In this document: positions 1-18,870 of the stretch, piece by piece
How positions within the stretch are numbered: position 1 is the first letter of the stretch
Layout of the letters: every line of letters starts with the position of its first letter
NCBI RefSeq assembly: GCF_041296265.1
Contig: NC_091693.1
Coordinates: forward strand, 22,134,001-22,198,000
From: Equus caballus
Taxonomy: Eukaryota > Chordata > Mammalia > Perissodactyla > Equidae
DNA: 64,000 nt
Reading direction: 5' to 3'
The notes under the pieces: model-generated
What the model was told of the DNA's origin: nothing
Seen by the model: only the letters and a program-made list of their open reading frames with translations
Databases searched by the model: none
Program-made: the position numbers and the translations under genes

Positions 1-320
1 ACACAGACATGATTGGTTACATCATTGACTACTAAGGAGAGAACTCAGTCTCCATCCCCACTCCCAACCCAGACCTCGGAGGGTGGAGCTAAAATTCCAA
101 CCCTCTAATCAACACTTGGTCTTCCAGGGGACCAGGTCCCATCCTGAAGTTATCCAGGGGCCCACCCTGAGTCACCTCATTAGCATAAACTCAGATAAGA
201 CTCAAAGGGGCTTGTCATGAACAACAAAAGACACTCCTACCACTCAGGAAATTGCCAGGGTTTTAGGAGCTCTGTGTCAGGAACTGGAGACAAAGACGAA
301 ATATACATATTTTGCATTAC
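1..320 (-). mobile_element. LTR fossil, 'family X' (ERV, probably ERVL class), cut by window edge
   Basis: Read on the minus strand it starts with the family head (guanine-poor leader, then CAGTTCCTG-ACACAGAGCTCCTAAAAC) and continues with the 'CCAAGT-TTGATTAGAGGGTTGGAA' middle seen in the other copies in this window. The family assignment is by comparison between copies here. The Repbase name is not certain, though the full length near 0.9 kb recalls the MER21 group. Diverged and old. Confidence 0.6.
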
Positions 321-935
321 GCCACAATGAGTCATTTGTGTAATTAAAATAAAGGCAATAAAGAGGTGGGAGGTGATAACTAGATTCTGAACACAGGGAA
401 GGGCTCTGCATTTTCTGAGAGAAGGTGAAGTTCTAAAGCAAACCCTGTGCATCTCAACAACCCAAGCCATCACCAGACAGCAGAACTTATAACTCCCTAT
501 GGCCAAATCCGCACTCAAGCCTGTTCACAGAGGACCGCTGAAAGCCCTGCAAACCTTCCATTTTCCTGGGCACTTTAGGTTTTATTCAAGGATAAACCCT
601 GACGGCAACACGGCTAAGTACATAAGTACATAAGTCACCAGGCTGTGGTCTCCTGAACTGTGTTCACTGAATTCTACTTGGTCTAGTCCTACAGGGACTC
701 AGAATAATCGTGTAAGAAACAGCGTACACAACCTGCTTGTACATCTTTTTCAGGAATGCTGCCAAGAACACACAGTCCACCATGTCACCATCAAAGAAAT
801 CTCCCAAGACTTAAGTGCCATAAAGAGTGACATCTCCTGAGGAACTGATCTTATTTCTCCTCAGAGTCAGCACATATCCTGTAACTTACCATGATCCCCT
901 GGTTGTGATGGCTGTCAGAAATATGAGCTACAAGT

Positions 936-952
936 TGACAGTTGACATAACC
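936..952. repeat. Arm of a conserved intronic inverted repeat (partner arm 901-917)
   Basis: Arms 901-917 and 936-952 pair at 12 of 17 positions around TGACAG/CTGTCA. They lie 243 bp downstream of the start exon on the minus strand. The same structure sits at the corresponding place in gene A (29695-29744) and gene C (54271-54320). Confidence 0.5.
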
Positions 953-1194
953 ACCCAGGTCCTGCAGAATCATATATTATATTCCAACATTGGTCAACAT
1001 TGTAGTACGAACCCTAGGAACAATATATTCCTGATTCCATTTTGTCCGGATTTTAAAGGTCCAGTCTATGTGTATTTCTCCCCAGAGCCCATTTTCCCCC
1101 AAATTTATCCTTTTCATTTAGTTGAAATGATTCTTTCAGGCCTCCATAAATCCACGAGGGAATCAAGTTAAGAATAAAACAAACCAATAGTCAC

Positions 1195-1398
1195 CTGGGC
1201 CTTCATCATTTTCTTCTGTTTTGGGAAATGCCCAGTAACTGGGGCGTTCTGTGTTCAGTCTCTTCTGGACCTGCCCTAAATTTCTATTCAGAAATCTCAG
1301 TCTCAAGTCAAAGACGTCTCATGAAACGACCACATGCAACTCCAGGAAGCTCCTCTTCATCCTCTCCTTCATCTCTCTTTCTCTTGGGAAGCCAGGAC
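1195..1398 (-). CDS. Start-codon exon (exon 2) of a minus-strand KRAB zinc-finger gene that continues left of the window
   Basis: On the minus strand an acceptor (GTAG, then GTCCTGGCTTCC) opens a 204-bp exon. It ends in ATG ATG AAG GCC CAG followed by a GTGACT donor, so the coding part is only 1195-1209 and encodes MMKAQ. The exon is the same length as, and clearly homologous to, exon 2 of gene A (29256-29459), and similar to that of gene C (53880-54066). All end with five codons and a phase-0 donor ready to join a KRAB-A exon. The KRAB and finger exons must lie beyond base 1. Human ZNF649 starts MTKAQ and lies beside ZNF613 in human, so this is a candidate ZNF649 orthologue, but five residues cannot prove it. 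Confidence 0.7.
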
Positions 1399-1534
1399 CT
1401 ACGGGGTGAAGAGCAAGTTCATTTCGGGTGATACATTTCCTCTGGGCCCAGATGCTGTCCCTGTTGCTGTGCACTCACCTTACATCAAGGCCAATATTTC
1501 TAACTGTCTTTATTTAGTGCCTCTGATATTGTGA

Positions 1535-2085
1535 TTTATAAGAAATATGTATATTCACTTATTCAGATGCCCAAAATATATTTCTCCAATATATTTGGTT
1601 TTAATCCACAGTTCCTGGCTCACAGCTCCCAAAACCTTGGAATTTCCTAAGTGTTACGAATGGATATGTGGATTTTGGGGCCCAGGACAGTGGCAGGTGA
1701 AAGTGTTTTGGTTCCTCAACATGGAACCTCTCCAAAAAAAGGGGCCGACTAGCTGTCCCTTTGCATTTTTATGGAGGCTTCATTACATAGCCATGATTGA
1801 CTAAGTCATTGGCCACTGGCGATTGATTCAACCTCCAGCCCCCACCTCCCCTCCCCGGAAGTTGGGGGGTGGGACTGAAAGTTCCGACCCTCTAATCACA
1901 TGGTTGGCTGTACTGGCAACCAGGCCCCATCCTTAGGTGCTTTCCAAAAGTCACCTCATTAACGTAATAAAGGACACTTTTATCGCTCTCATCACTTAGG
2001 AAATTCCAAGGGTTTTAGGAGCTCTGTGTCAGAAACAGGGACAAAGACCAAATATTTATTTCTCATTACAAATCACAATATGACC
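1535..2085. mobile_element. Two opposed fragments of LTR family X
   Basis: About 1535-1670 matches the family head on the plus strand (GTTCCTGGCTCACAGCTCCC). About 1700-2080 matches the middle and head on the minus strand, ending with the TTTTAGGAGCTCTGTGTCAG block. Both are partial and old. They lie in intron 1 of the left-hand gene. Confidence 0.5.
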
Positions 2086-2142
2086 AGAACTCACCCAAGT
2101 CATCTAGTAAGAGCAAGAATCCAGATTAAAAAACCAGATTCA

Positions 2143-2400
2143 GGGGCCGGCCCTGTGGTGTAGCGGTTAAGTTTGGCATGCTCTGCTTTGGCGGCCTGGG
2201 TTCGCAGGTTTGGATCCCAGGCACAGACCTGCATCACTTGTCAGCCATGCTGTGGCAGCAACCCACATACAAAATAGAGGAAGACTGGCACAGATGTTAG
2301 CTCAGGCTAATCTTCCTCAAGCAAAAAAAGAGGAAGATTGGCAAACAGATGTAAGCTTAGGGAGAATCTTCCTCAGCAAAAAAAAAAAAACAAAAAAACC
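2143..2400 (+). mobile_element. ERE SINE (perissodactyl tRNA-derived)
   Basis: It starts GGGGCCGGCCCTGTGG and has the tRNA-like promoter boxes (GTTAAG... and GTTCGCAGGTTTGGATCC), the 'GATGTTAGCTCAGG' body and an A-rich tail. It is flanked by a perfect 9-bp duplication, CCAGATTCA, at 2134-2142 and 2401-2409. Confidence 0.93.
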
Positions 2401-2514
2401 CCAGATTCATTTCATCCCAGAATCCACACACTTGTCACTGGGCCAATATTATTTGGAGATGCTCAGATCATTCACTTAGAAAATATAAAGGAATCAATTA
2501 AAAAGCTACTGTAG

Positions 2515-3022
2515 AACTCTAGTTGAAAGGAATGAGACAGGAATCAGCCTAATGAGATAGTGTTGTCTGCAAGATAAGGCCCCTAACCAATCAGCAAGCT
2601 AAGAGAATTGATAGAGACCACCAAGATCCACATTCCATAGCCTCCAGACTTTCCCAGGCTTATGCACATGCCCTAGCACCCAGGAGTTGACTGAAGGTGA
2701 CCCTAGCCCCATGACCATAGTAAAAATCACACCAGGGGTGGAGAGCTAGCATGCTAATGATAGATGCAACACATGCGGTGGCATGTCAAATAAGAGGGCA
2801 AGTGCAAGAAAGACCGCACCTCTACATGCCACGACAAGGCACTCCTCTCCAGCCTTTGCCTAATAAAAAGCCCCACAATCCTGCTCCCTAAAGAGTCAGT
2901 CATCTGCCCGTTTCCCTTCTGCACCGGCTACCTTGTGCCTCCCTTGTGCACAAGCTAATAGACTTTTACTTTTCTACTCCCATTTGTTATCTCTCTTGAT
3001 TTCTATTCTGGGGGACAACAGG
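2515..3022 (+). mobile_element. Solo-LTR-like fossil (class I ERV type)
   Basis: A block of about 500 bp with a CCTAATAAAAAGCC polyadenylation signal near 2860-2875, a downstream CT-rich R/U5-like stretch and an end near GGGGGACAACA. There is no internal retroviral sequence. The exact ends were not resolved and the family is not named. Confidence 0.45.
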
Positions 3023-3039
3023 AACGCTGAAGTATTTCG

Positions 3040-4399
3040 GGGAAATCATGATGTCTGCAATTTACTTGGGAATGCACTAAAAGTTCTTTCAAAAAGAAGG
3101 AAAATAAGATGAATTAATGAATGGAGGGATGGATAGATAACTGATAGAACAAGTACAGTAAAACGTTAGTGGTACAATCTAGGTGGTAGGTATATGTTCA
3201 CTGTAAAATTCATTCAACTTTGCTGTGTGTTTGGAATTTTTCATAACTAAACGTTGACTTGGAAAAGGCTATTAGTAATAAAAAAAAGTTCAGTAAAGTG
3301 ACCAAAACAAAATAAATATTTAATAATATTTTTAAATTGCTTCACTGTGTTAAAGAAAATTAGGAGAACGTGAGATTAAAAAGTTAGAAAAAAAGACCCT
3401 GTTTACAATTGCAACAGGCAAAAAACCAGGAAGGAGATAAGTGTCAGTGAAACACACCCTTGGATAAATCGTCAAATCCTAATACAACCCCAAAAGCAAT
3501 AACTAAATATTTTAAATATTCCAGTGCAATCCAAATAGCATGTATTTAATCAGATTCTAGTCACAATGTCACTGGTTGTCTCTCCCGTTTATCTATTAAT
3601 GTCGTCATTTAAAAAATTCTTAATAAGAGAATTTGTATGATGGAAATGTTTAGAATATGAAATTAGCTTAAAAAAAAATGACACCAATGTGTCCACAGTT
3701 TATCTGAATTACGAAAATTCAGCAGAGAAAATACAAGCCCAAAATTGAAATATACGAACACTTGAATAAGAGCTATCTTTGGGAAATAAAATTTAGGGGT
3801 CTAGAAATGTCATTTTAACTGGCGGTAGAAAGAATCTGAAGGGAAGTATCCAACTGAACTTGAAGGAGGAAGGAAAGAAAGCTCATCTTTAATAGAAAGT
3901 TTACCAGTTGAGATTTGCTTAATCATGACCTCCCTAAACTTCACATCTGGGGGACGAAAGGAGACAGTGATCGAGGGGCCTAAGGAGATTTGCAAACAGT
4001 CCATGGAGAGGGAACCGTACTTTAAGGTCCGAGGGGGAATGTAACGTTCATCAGGTGTGTCTAACCCCTGGCTCCTCCATCCCTGAGCCTCTTAACTACA
4101 TCCAGACACCGCTTTCGTTGACAAACACCAACTCCCCTCCAGTTCTCAATCGCTGAGCCCCACCGACAGGGGGAGCTGCAAAGACCCCAAACTCTGATCT
4201 CAGGGATCCCAGTCCTTGCTCGATAGACCTGTAATGCCTGACCACCCGAGCTCCCCATGCCGGACAGCAAAGACATCCCAACTTCAGAGCACGGTCCCGG
4301 AGCGGCAGCTCTTCCCACGGACCCTGCGGGCCTCCGACAAGGACGGCCACAGATCCGCCTCCCTCCTGAACCTAATCCACAAGAGACTCACACACTGAC
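3040..4399. other. Intron 1 of left-hand gene, mostly unannotated
   Basis: About 3070-3290 resembles the 3' end of an old L1 (the 'GGTGGTAGGTATATGTTCACTGTAAAATT' style tail). The rest up to the promoter is AT-rich and I see no exon in it. Confidence 0.4.
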
Positions 4400-4850
4400 C
4401 TGCTTTTCCCTGGATCCCACTGCAACCTCCTAGCGGCTACACTTAACTTTTGCGGATTCTTTCATTCCAGCACCGTCAACCCAGCACCCGCCCCGACCTA
4501 CGGCGGCCGAAGAGGGAGCGAGAGGTTTTTACGCAGCGCGGCAATTGGACTTCCGGCTCCTCCTTCGAGGGTAATATGTCCGCGCCCTCTGCGCCACGCC
4601 TCCCTGGGGGCAGCCATCTTTGAATATTTGCGGTACGGAACGGAAATGGCTGTCTTTGCGCCGCTCACCAGGATGGCTAGATACAGTGAAAAGGCAATGA
4701 ACCGTTACCTCGCTCCACCCTTCAGCCCGTGGGCGGCGAGGCTGGAAGGGTTGCAAACAACGCTGCGCAAACTGCGTAGATTTTCAGAGGCTCGAGCTTA
4801 CTTACACAATATGGCTACGTCCAGCTCAGCGGACAAGAAATTATGAGAAA
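4400..4850 (-). promoter_or_regulatory. CpG promoter P1 and noncoding exon 1 of the left-hand KZNF gene
   Basis: CpG-dense. Reading the minus strand: a TCAAAGATGGCTGC YY1-type site (4609-4622), then GCGGACATATTACC (4570-4583), then GAGCCGGAAGTCC, an ETS-type site (4549-4557). Exon 1 ends at 4400 with AAAAGCAG and a GTCAGTGTGTG donor. Promoter P3 repeats the same order and has the identical 14-mer. Promoter P4 has the same order and an almost identical donor (AATCAG|GTCAGTGTGTG at 52648). The transcription start was not located precisely, probably near 4550-4600. Confidence 0.75.
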
Positions 4851-5569
4851 TGGCTCAACGAGCCCGGCCATCTTAGAGGAATTTCAGGTGTCGGTACAGC
4901 AGGAAATACGCCCCCGAGAAGGGGAGAAGGAGAATAGATCATTAAGCTTGGAAATGAAAGGGCCGATGACAAGTCCTTGCATCTCAGCCGGTGAGGTCAG
5001 ACTTAGAAGGTGTGAGTGAGGGTGAAAACATAAATTCATAGCCCAGGTCGCCTTTGGGTCAGGCCTGTTTGGAAAACACCAAATGTTGAAATTTGAAATT
5101 GGGGTCTATGAAATAATTGGATACAAAAGCTACTAGGACGCTGTCGTAGCATCAGCAATGTGGCGTCAATGAGTTTTGAAGAACTCACACACAGCCATTC
5201 TTTCTGGGACAGTATCATCACGGCCTTGTGCTTGCAACTAAGATTACTGGACGAAGATTCTGGAGCATCTATGTGCTGTTTTGTCACTTTCTTATGTCCT
5301 CCCCAACTCTGCTCCCATCTTACCCTCTCTCTGTCCCTTAGTCCAAGTTCTCTCCAGCTGTAGCAGCAGTAAGCTATGGCAGAGAGAAATCAAATATTGC
5401 ATACAAACTTGTAAGATAATATAAATCGGTCAACTATAAGGACAGAAGTGTCCAAAAGCTATTAAAACTATCCCATCCAATAGGAGTTGCTATAATTTTT
5501 TTTTAAAGATAAAAGAAATAAAATCTGAGAATTGGCCCATCCACAAATCGGCCTGCTTCCCATTAAGAA

Positions 5570-5817
5570 CGATGTTTAATATCTTTTCATGTTAATTGGC
5601 TATTCAGAGTCGCCTCTTCTGTGAATCTTTTCCCATAGATTTTTACTCTGTTGTCATTTTCTTATTGATTCGTAAGAATTTTTCATGTAGTCTAAGTTTT
5701 CATCCTTTTTGAGTTGTGTTGCAAATGTATTCTCCCAGTCTGTTTTTGACGTCTAGTATATGAAATTATCTAATTTTAATGGAGCTGAAATTTAAAGCTC
5801 TCTCCTTTTGTGAACAG
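5570..5817 (+). mobile_element. L1 3' region fragment, split by an LTR
   Basis: It follows the familiar L1 text downstream of ORF2 (TGAATCTTTTCCCAT..., TTGTTGCAAATGTATTCTCCCAG). The same L1 resumes at 6431-6553 after the inserted LTR. Confidence 0.6.
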
Positions 5818-5822
5818 ATTTT

Positions 5823-6430
5823 TGGGACCCCTCTCCCTGGTCTAACAGGCAAATCTAGCAAGCAAACTGCATCGGCTTTAAGGTAATATAATAAAAATCC
5901 AGGCTGTGCTGTGAAGCAGCCGTGCAGGCAATCTTCAGCCTGTGTCAAAATGACTTTGCAACCCCACACCTCATGACTGAAGACACCAGCTGGAGAAATC
6001 AACAACAGGAAAAGATAAAGGGTGCCTCCCTCCTACATGCGCAGCTGCATTTCTTAGAGATTGAGGGAATAATTAATGACCCTGGTCCTTGCCTCCCTCC
6101 ACACATAGATAACATTAGCATCCCTGAACTTGTTTGATGTATAACCAAGAAATTCTTGTTCATGTTATCTTTAATGTGTAATCTAAAGAAAAACCAGATA
6201 TACCCTATCCCTTTTGATGTATATGATTCTTAGATGCATAAGCCATAAGCCTTTCTGCACGTACACTGCTAAGAAAAAAGGGTATATAAACTGTGCTTCG
6301 ATCTGTAGACCTCAGAGCAGTTCCATCAGAGTACTCTGTTGAACTGTTTCCTGGGACTAAAATTCCTCACTTTGATTATTGAATAAACTCCTTCACTAAT
6401 ATTTACCTGGACTCTTTATTTCAGTTGACA
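5823..6430 (+). mobile_element. Solo LTR, 'family D', copy 1
   Basis: About 608 bp from TGGGACCCCTCTCCC to CAGTTGACA, with a GGTATATAAACTG TATA box near 6280 and a GAATAAACTCC polyadenylation signal near 6380. It interrupts an L1. A second copy of the same family and orientation is at 22865-23420. No clear target duplication was resolved. Confidence 0.65.
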
Positions 6431-6553
6431 CGATTATAGTCTGTGCTTCGTAAATCTCTTTAAAGAAATCCTTCCCCACATTAAGATCATAAAGACATTC
6501 TCTTGTATTTTCTTCTAAAACTTTTAGAGTTTTCCTCTTCATATTTAGGGTCC

Positions 6554-6715
6554 CAGGGGTCAGCAACTGCACCCCATGGGTGAAATGCAACCCACAGCCT
6601 GTTTGGCTTTGCCCTTAAGATTGGTTTTTAAATTTTTAAAAGGTTAAATAAATAGAGATCATATGTGGCCTGCAAAGCCTAAAATACTTACTATCTGGCT
6701 CTGCAAATAAGTGCT
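6554..6715 (+). mobile_element. hAT-type nonautonomous DNA transposon fragment
   Basis: It starts CAGGGGTCAGCAACTGC, contains GTGGCCTGCAAAGCCTAAAAT and TACTATCTGGCTCTGCA, and matches the common mammalian hAT MITE layout. The far terminal repeat is not visible. The exact Repbase name was not decided. Confidence 0.55.
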
Positions 6716-6859
6716 GATTTTTAATCTAATACAGAGAGTGCTGATTTGTGTAGGGTGTCAGGTAGACACCTAATTTTATTTACTTTTTCCATAGGATAAC
6801 TAATTATCTTTGGACCCTTTTAAAAATAACTCCACTGAAGAGTTTGGCTAGCCTTGGTT

Positions 6860-7530
6860 CCTAAGAAAAAGGTAACCTCTAAACCCTTAGAATTTCCTGA
6901 GTAATAAGTGTGTCTTTGTTATTCATGGAAAGGCCCTCAAACTGAAAGATAGTTTCTGCTAAGAAGACGACTCAGGATAGGAGCTGGCCAGCCAGAAAGA
7001 CCAACCATGTGATTAGAAGGTTGCATATGATATCCATACACATATCAGTCTAACCTCCAGGGAGTGGAGGAGGCTGGAGATTGAGTTCAACCCCAAATCA
7101 ATCATGTGTATGTAATAAAAACCAAATAAAAACTCAGTATAAGACGCTCAGGTGAAATTCCCTGGTTGGCAATACTCTTTTGAGTATTGTCATACCTCAG
7201 TGCTGGGAGGGTCATGCATCCCTGAGGATGACAGAAGATTCAGGTACAGAACCTTCCCAGAGTTTTCTATGTGTCTCTTCTTTTGGTTCATTCTAATTTG
7301 TATCCTTATGCTATAATAAAACTGTAATTATATGAATAGGACTTCCAGCGAGTTCTGTGAGTTTTTCTCACCTGAGGAAGAGGTCTATCAGACCTGACAG
7401 TGGACATGGGAACTCCTAAATTTGTAGCCAGTTGGTCAGAAGTGAGGGTGGCCGTGGTAACCCCTGAACTTGCAGCTGGTTCCTGAATTGAGGACTGTGC
7501 CCTTAACCTCAAATTTGGCTAACTCCATAT
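6860..7530 (+). mobile_element. LTR fossil (ERVL-like)
   Basis: It contains the CCAGAAAGACCAACCATG block, the 'CCTGGTTGGCAATACTC' block, a CTATAATAAAACTG signal near 7310 and the '...GTTCTGTGAGTT...' R/U5-like part. These blocks recur in the LTRs at 15690-16285 and 17694-18290. Old, and without internal genes. Confidence 0.5.
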
Positions 7531-7539
7531 AATAACCCT

Positions 7540-7795
7540 TTTTTCACTGACTTGTAATGTCATCTCAGTTAGATATCCGATTTCCGTATGTGTAGATCAG
7601 CTTCTGAGTTCTCTTTTACAATTTGGAATATGTATCTATCCATGTACCTAATACCACAGTATATTAATTACTATATATTTATAGTAAATCTTGTTTATTA
7701 TCAAGTAGAGCAAAATCTCTATTGTATTTCTTTGTTAAAATTGCTTGAGATGTTCTTGACTATCTGTCTCCTATGAGAATTTTAGGACTGGCCTA
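7540..7795 (+). mobile_element. L1 fragment
   Basis: It matches the L1 stretch with 'CAGTATATTAATTACTATA', 'TTATAGTAAATCTTG' and 'CTTGACTATCTGT'. Partial and diverged. Confidence 0.5.
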
Positions 7796-7869
7796 GCCAG
7801 GATTACAAAAAACCCTGTTGAGATGTTTTTTGGTTACACGGCAATAGATAATTAATGCAAAGTTCTTGC

Positions 7870-10800
7870 ATACCATACTAAGGAGGTTAGACCTTTGTGT
7901 TAAAGGCCATAGAGAGTTGCAGGTCAATTTATGAGCAGCATTTCCAGACTGAGATGCACCTGTTACATTAGGTTATGTTATAATAAAACCAACACCAAAA
8001 TATCTCTGGCTTAAAACAACAAAGATTTACTTATCACTCATGTTGCATGTCTGGGAGTTCTGCTCTGCATCATCCTTGCCATCACTCAGGACCCAGGTGG
8101 AAGGAGTAATCTCTACCTGTAATATTACTGGTTACTAGGAGAGATGGAATCAGAACATAGAAGACTACGCTCTGGCTTCTATGGCTTCTATTTAGAAGTC
8201 ACAATCTCTTTCCCTCTCATTTCATTGACCAAAGCAAATCATATGATGAGATGTAACTTCAAATGGATAGAGAAATACAATCCTTCCAAGTACCCAGAAG
8301 GAGAAAGATCTGGAATACTTATGAACACCCCTAATGACTATCACAGCACTTTACAAAGACTGAACTATTCCAAGTGTGGAAATGGAAATGGCAGCAGGAA
8401 TGAGGTACAATTGTGCGTATGGCTGCAGGTTATAGAATGTTTATTAGCATTTAAATCAGAGGGTCTGGCAGGTGTTGGAAACACATCTGTAGTTACTGAC
8501 AAAACCAGGGACATCATGGTTAAATTGCTGGATTAAAGGACAAGTCACTGATTTTAACACAATATTTTGTAACATCTTCTGAACCCACATATGTTGGGGT
8601 AGCCTCACACTGGTGAGCCAACCTGGATATCTGGCTCAAGGGATAAAGGGTTACTCAGCAAAGTCAAATGTGTACCTTTGCCTTCTGTCTTCTACCAGTG
8701 TTTTTACAGCTCTCTAGAGGACTTTGGGTTCCTTGTTTTTATTTTTCATTATAAAAACTCGAGTCATATAAAAAATGGAATTCTTAATTCCTGTGTCCCC
8801 ACCACCTAGCATCAATATCATGCCTTCCATCCATCAAGATTATTTTTGCAATTGGGGGATTTTGAGATAAACCACTAATCTTTGGGTTTATGTAATCTGA
8901 TGCTGAGTGTAGGACAAGTCTTGACGGCAAAATGCCAAAAGCACCTGAATCCACTCGATGATAATAAAGGGCCGCAAGGAGACCACCACCAGATAAGTCC
9001 TCTGCAGATACATCTTCAAGATGCCAGTTCTCCTGAAAACCCACTGCCACTTTCAGGCCTGTTGCCTGTTATGATAGGATGGGGAGGTAAACTTGGAGGG
9101 GCCTGTACCATGTAATGAGAAGAAATGATGAGAAACGTTTAAAGATTTATTCTTTTTGACATGGCCTTGAGATGTTTTCCCACCAGCTCCCACTCTGCTG
9201 ATAACCAGCACAAGCTGAAAAAAAGATTAAGATTCTGTAACTCAAAATAGTCTTTCTCACTGTTCTATTTTCCTTGCACCCCAGACAGGCTGTAAGGAGA
9301 GAACTGATGGGGTCAGCAATACGATCATTAGCTACCAGTCTCACATCATAGTGAAACAGGATTCAGTTATAAATGACAGAATGCCAATCAGTTTGCCAAG
9401 CAAGAGGGAGTTTATTTAATTCCCAATCGCACAGGATCAAGATTAGGTTTAGAATTAAAATGCAACCTGGAGAAAGTAGGCTTTACTAACTCTTGGTTGT
9501 TATCCTATAGCAGTTACTTCCTTGAAAATAAGGTTTAAGAGTGAGTGTGAGAGATTGAGAGAATGAGCAAGAATGAGAAAAGATGAGTCAGGTATTTACC
9601 ACCTTTCCAGTGGAAAGGTTCTTCCTACTGAGACCCACTTCAGTATTTTGAACATGTCAAGAAGCTGGGAAGTGCTTATCTCACCATGGGTACAGTGACT
9701 TTCTTCTTGGAAAGTGGTTGGGGTGGGAGCTCGTGAGGGACAAGGTGTGCAAAGACTCCCGATTCACTAAAATGATTTTGCTGCTTACAGGCAAGAATCT
9801 TCGTCTTCAACAGAACAGTGCCCTAGTCAACTTTCTGGGCTTCACACTCAAGACAATGGAGAGGTCCCAGTCACTCCTGAACAAATCCTTTGGAAATGCA
9901 CACAGTAGGACAGTAGTATTTGTTTTGCTAACCAATATGTCACACTGTACTTGAGATTTCATTATCACCCGTCACATTCTGAAGATTCTCAAATCTTCCC
10001 CATGAGCAACACTGTCAGTTCCTGGGTTTGGAATAGAAAGTCTGTCAGTGCCCCTGGGATTAATGTTAGCCCTTCTTATTTATGTTTTTTTTCCCTTCAT
10101 GCTATTTTGTATTGCCTAAGATGCATACAGCAGCATGTCTACATTGCTTATTGAAAATACGGAGACGGATGACTCACATGTTTTTACAAAGGCTAGTTTT
10201 GGCTATGTAACCAGCGAGTATAAAAGACCTCTCAGCAAACTTGTGCCTCGGTTCCCCTTGAAACTGAGAACTTCATATATATTTTGGTGGCTTGTGATTT
10301 GGAGATGAATAGTGTTCTATGTGACTGAAGAAGGTCCCTGGACTCTGCCTGCGTGTTGCAGAACATTTTGATGTTTACCTGTGTTTTATTTTCTTGTTTT
10401 TTGCCTCTCATGCTATATTGTAGCTTTTGACTTTCTTAGAGTCTATGTAAGTGTAACTTGCTGAGTCTTGGGACTCCAGTCAACCACCTTAAACTGGTGA
10501 CTGCTGTAGTTGCAGTTCCCCCATCTTAATGGAAAGCGTTGTGCTCAAAAAGGAAATACAGTTTTGTAAAACTGAAATCAAGCTCATTGTATCTTAGGGC
10601 TTAATCCTCACTTAAGAAAAGAATTTATGAGACTTTCCAGCTACATGGTAGACAGGGATTAATAAAAATATCTCTAAAGTTTGGCATAAGCTCTTTCAAA
10701 AGGAAGCACATCTTGTGCAGTATGAGAGAAACAGAAGCCTATTTTATTTGACCATAGGAACAAGCCACATTGCCCAATCAAGCAATACCAGGACTAAAGC

Positions 10801-11190
10801 TAATATTGAATTTCCATCTTCTGATATCAGGGACTATCAAACTGTTTAGAAGTCAAAGGGGTATAATACCCGTGAAGAGTTACCATCTTCAAACCCTAAA
10901 TATCTGGCTGGTTTAGAAGAAACAAAATTCTGTATAAAGATGATGGCTTCTACTGTATTTCATCCAATCTAAGGTACCTTTGGTTGTACGATGCACCACT
11001 ATTTTAGGTACGACGTTCTCCATGTAAATACATCAGGCCCTCAACTTTATGCGGCATTTTAACAGCATTGTTAATATGCGGGGAAAAATTTCCTCTTAGA
11101 ATCGATGAAAAAAAGGAAGGCTCAAAATCTTCCAGGCCCATTTACTAATACCAGCAAATAGTGGAGTAACGGTGGTGGTGGGGGGTGCTA
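7870..11190. other. Intergenic stretch between promoter P1 and the 3' end of gene M
   Basis: The longest open frame (8144-8536, plus) has no recognisable domain and looks repeat-derived: 7980-8260 resembles an old interspersed repeat. I see no KRAB or finger exon, no tRNA and no CpG island. AT-rich spacer with diffuse repeat remnants. Confidence 0.4.
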
Positions 11191-11670
11191 TTCAGTATTT
11201 TATTAAGATTTCCTACTAAAATAATGAATCACGTCGTTCAACTACAACTTACGTAGCATTGTAATGATAGAAACACTCAATGCAGATATTCTAAGGAAAA
11301 GGTTTATGGACATTTAAGCACATGGACCAGGGAGTCACAATTGTTATATTAACACATGCAATTCCCAAATATGAACAATCTTTATAATAAAAATAGGTAC
11401 AAAACACATCTCTTCACATCGTTCTGATATAATTTTTTCTGTTTTCTGACAAGCGTATTTATTTACATATTTAATACTTTCTATAATGCTTATTATGTCA
11501 CAATTGCAGAAAATGATTTCCCTCATAAAATGATGCCCATGAAAGCATGATTCCCCAGTTCTTTAAAGCACGGAATTATTTCCTCAGTGGCAATTCTCTG
11601 ATACTGATGTAGCTGAATATCATGCCAACAACATCCCCACAATCACTACATACAGAGATGTTCCTTCCTA

Positions 11671-11676
11671 TTTATT
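11671..11676 (-). terminator. Candidate polyadenylation signal of gene M
   Basis: AATAAA on the minus strand about 215 bp after the stop codon. Further AATAAA hexamers lie at 11458-11463 and 11198-11203. Which one is used cannot be told from sequence. Confidence 0.35.
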
Positions 11677-11888
11677 TCCTCTGGGCTACATTTGATTGAT
11701 ACTTATTGGGAATGGTACTTCCTCCTGCCTGGCATTCTAGCCAGTACCATTCTCTAACAAGTAATGAGCTGTGAGTTTCAAAAGAAAGTGTGTCCACATC
11801 TGCTGCATTCTCAAGGTTTCGCTCCTATGTAAACTCTGGTGTAATGAGCTATTTACTCTCAATAACAACTTTTGGATATTTCCTCCAT

Positions 11889-18689
<6,801 letters not shown>

Positions 18690-18704
<15 letters not shown>

Positions 18705-18870
18705 TTTCTGGAGCCCTTAGACACAGCCAGCAACTCTAATATCTGCTCTGTTGTTGATTCTGGGCTCTTCTCTGAAGCTCTAACTGGTCTCTGGTCAAGC
18801 ATGTAGTGTTGATCTTGGTACCTTCACTTCTTTCCCTCATAGGAACTACATAATCCCGGGAAGCCAGGAC
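18690..18870 (-). CDS. Gene M exon 2 with start codon
   Basis: 181-bp exon. Acceptor CGCCAG|GTCCTGGCTTCCC, the same junction as in the left gene, A and C. The coding part is only 18690-18704: ATG TTC AAG TCC CAA (MFKSQ), then donor GTGAGT. It joins GGC TCA CTG of KRAB-A in phase 0. The upstream part of the exon has in-frame stops, so this ATG is the start. Confidence 0.85.

Noticed and set aside
8144-8536. 130-residue plus-strand frame as a novel gene
   Set aside because: No domain, no splice or promoter context, and the surrounding text looks like an old interspersed repeat.
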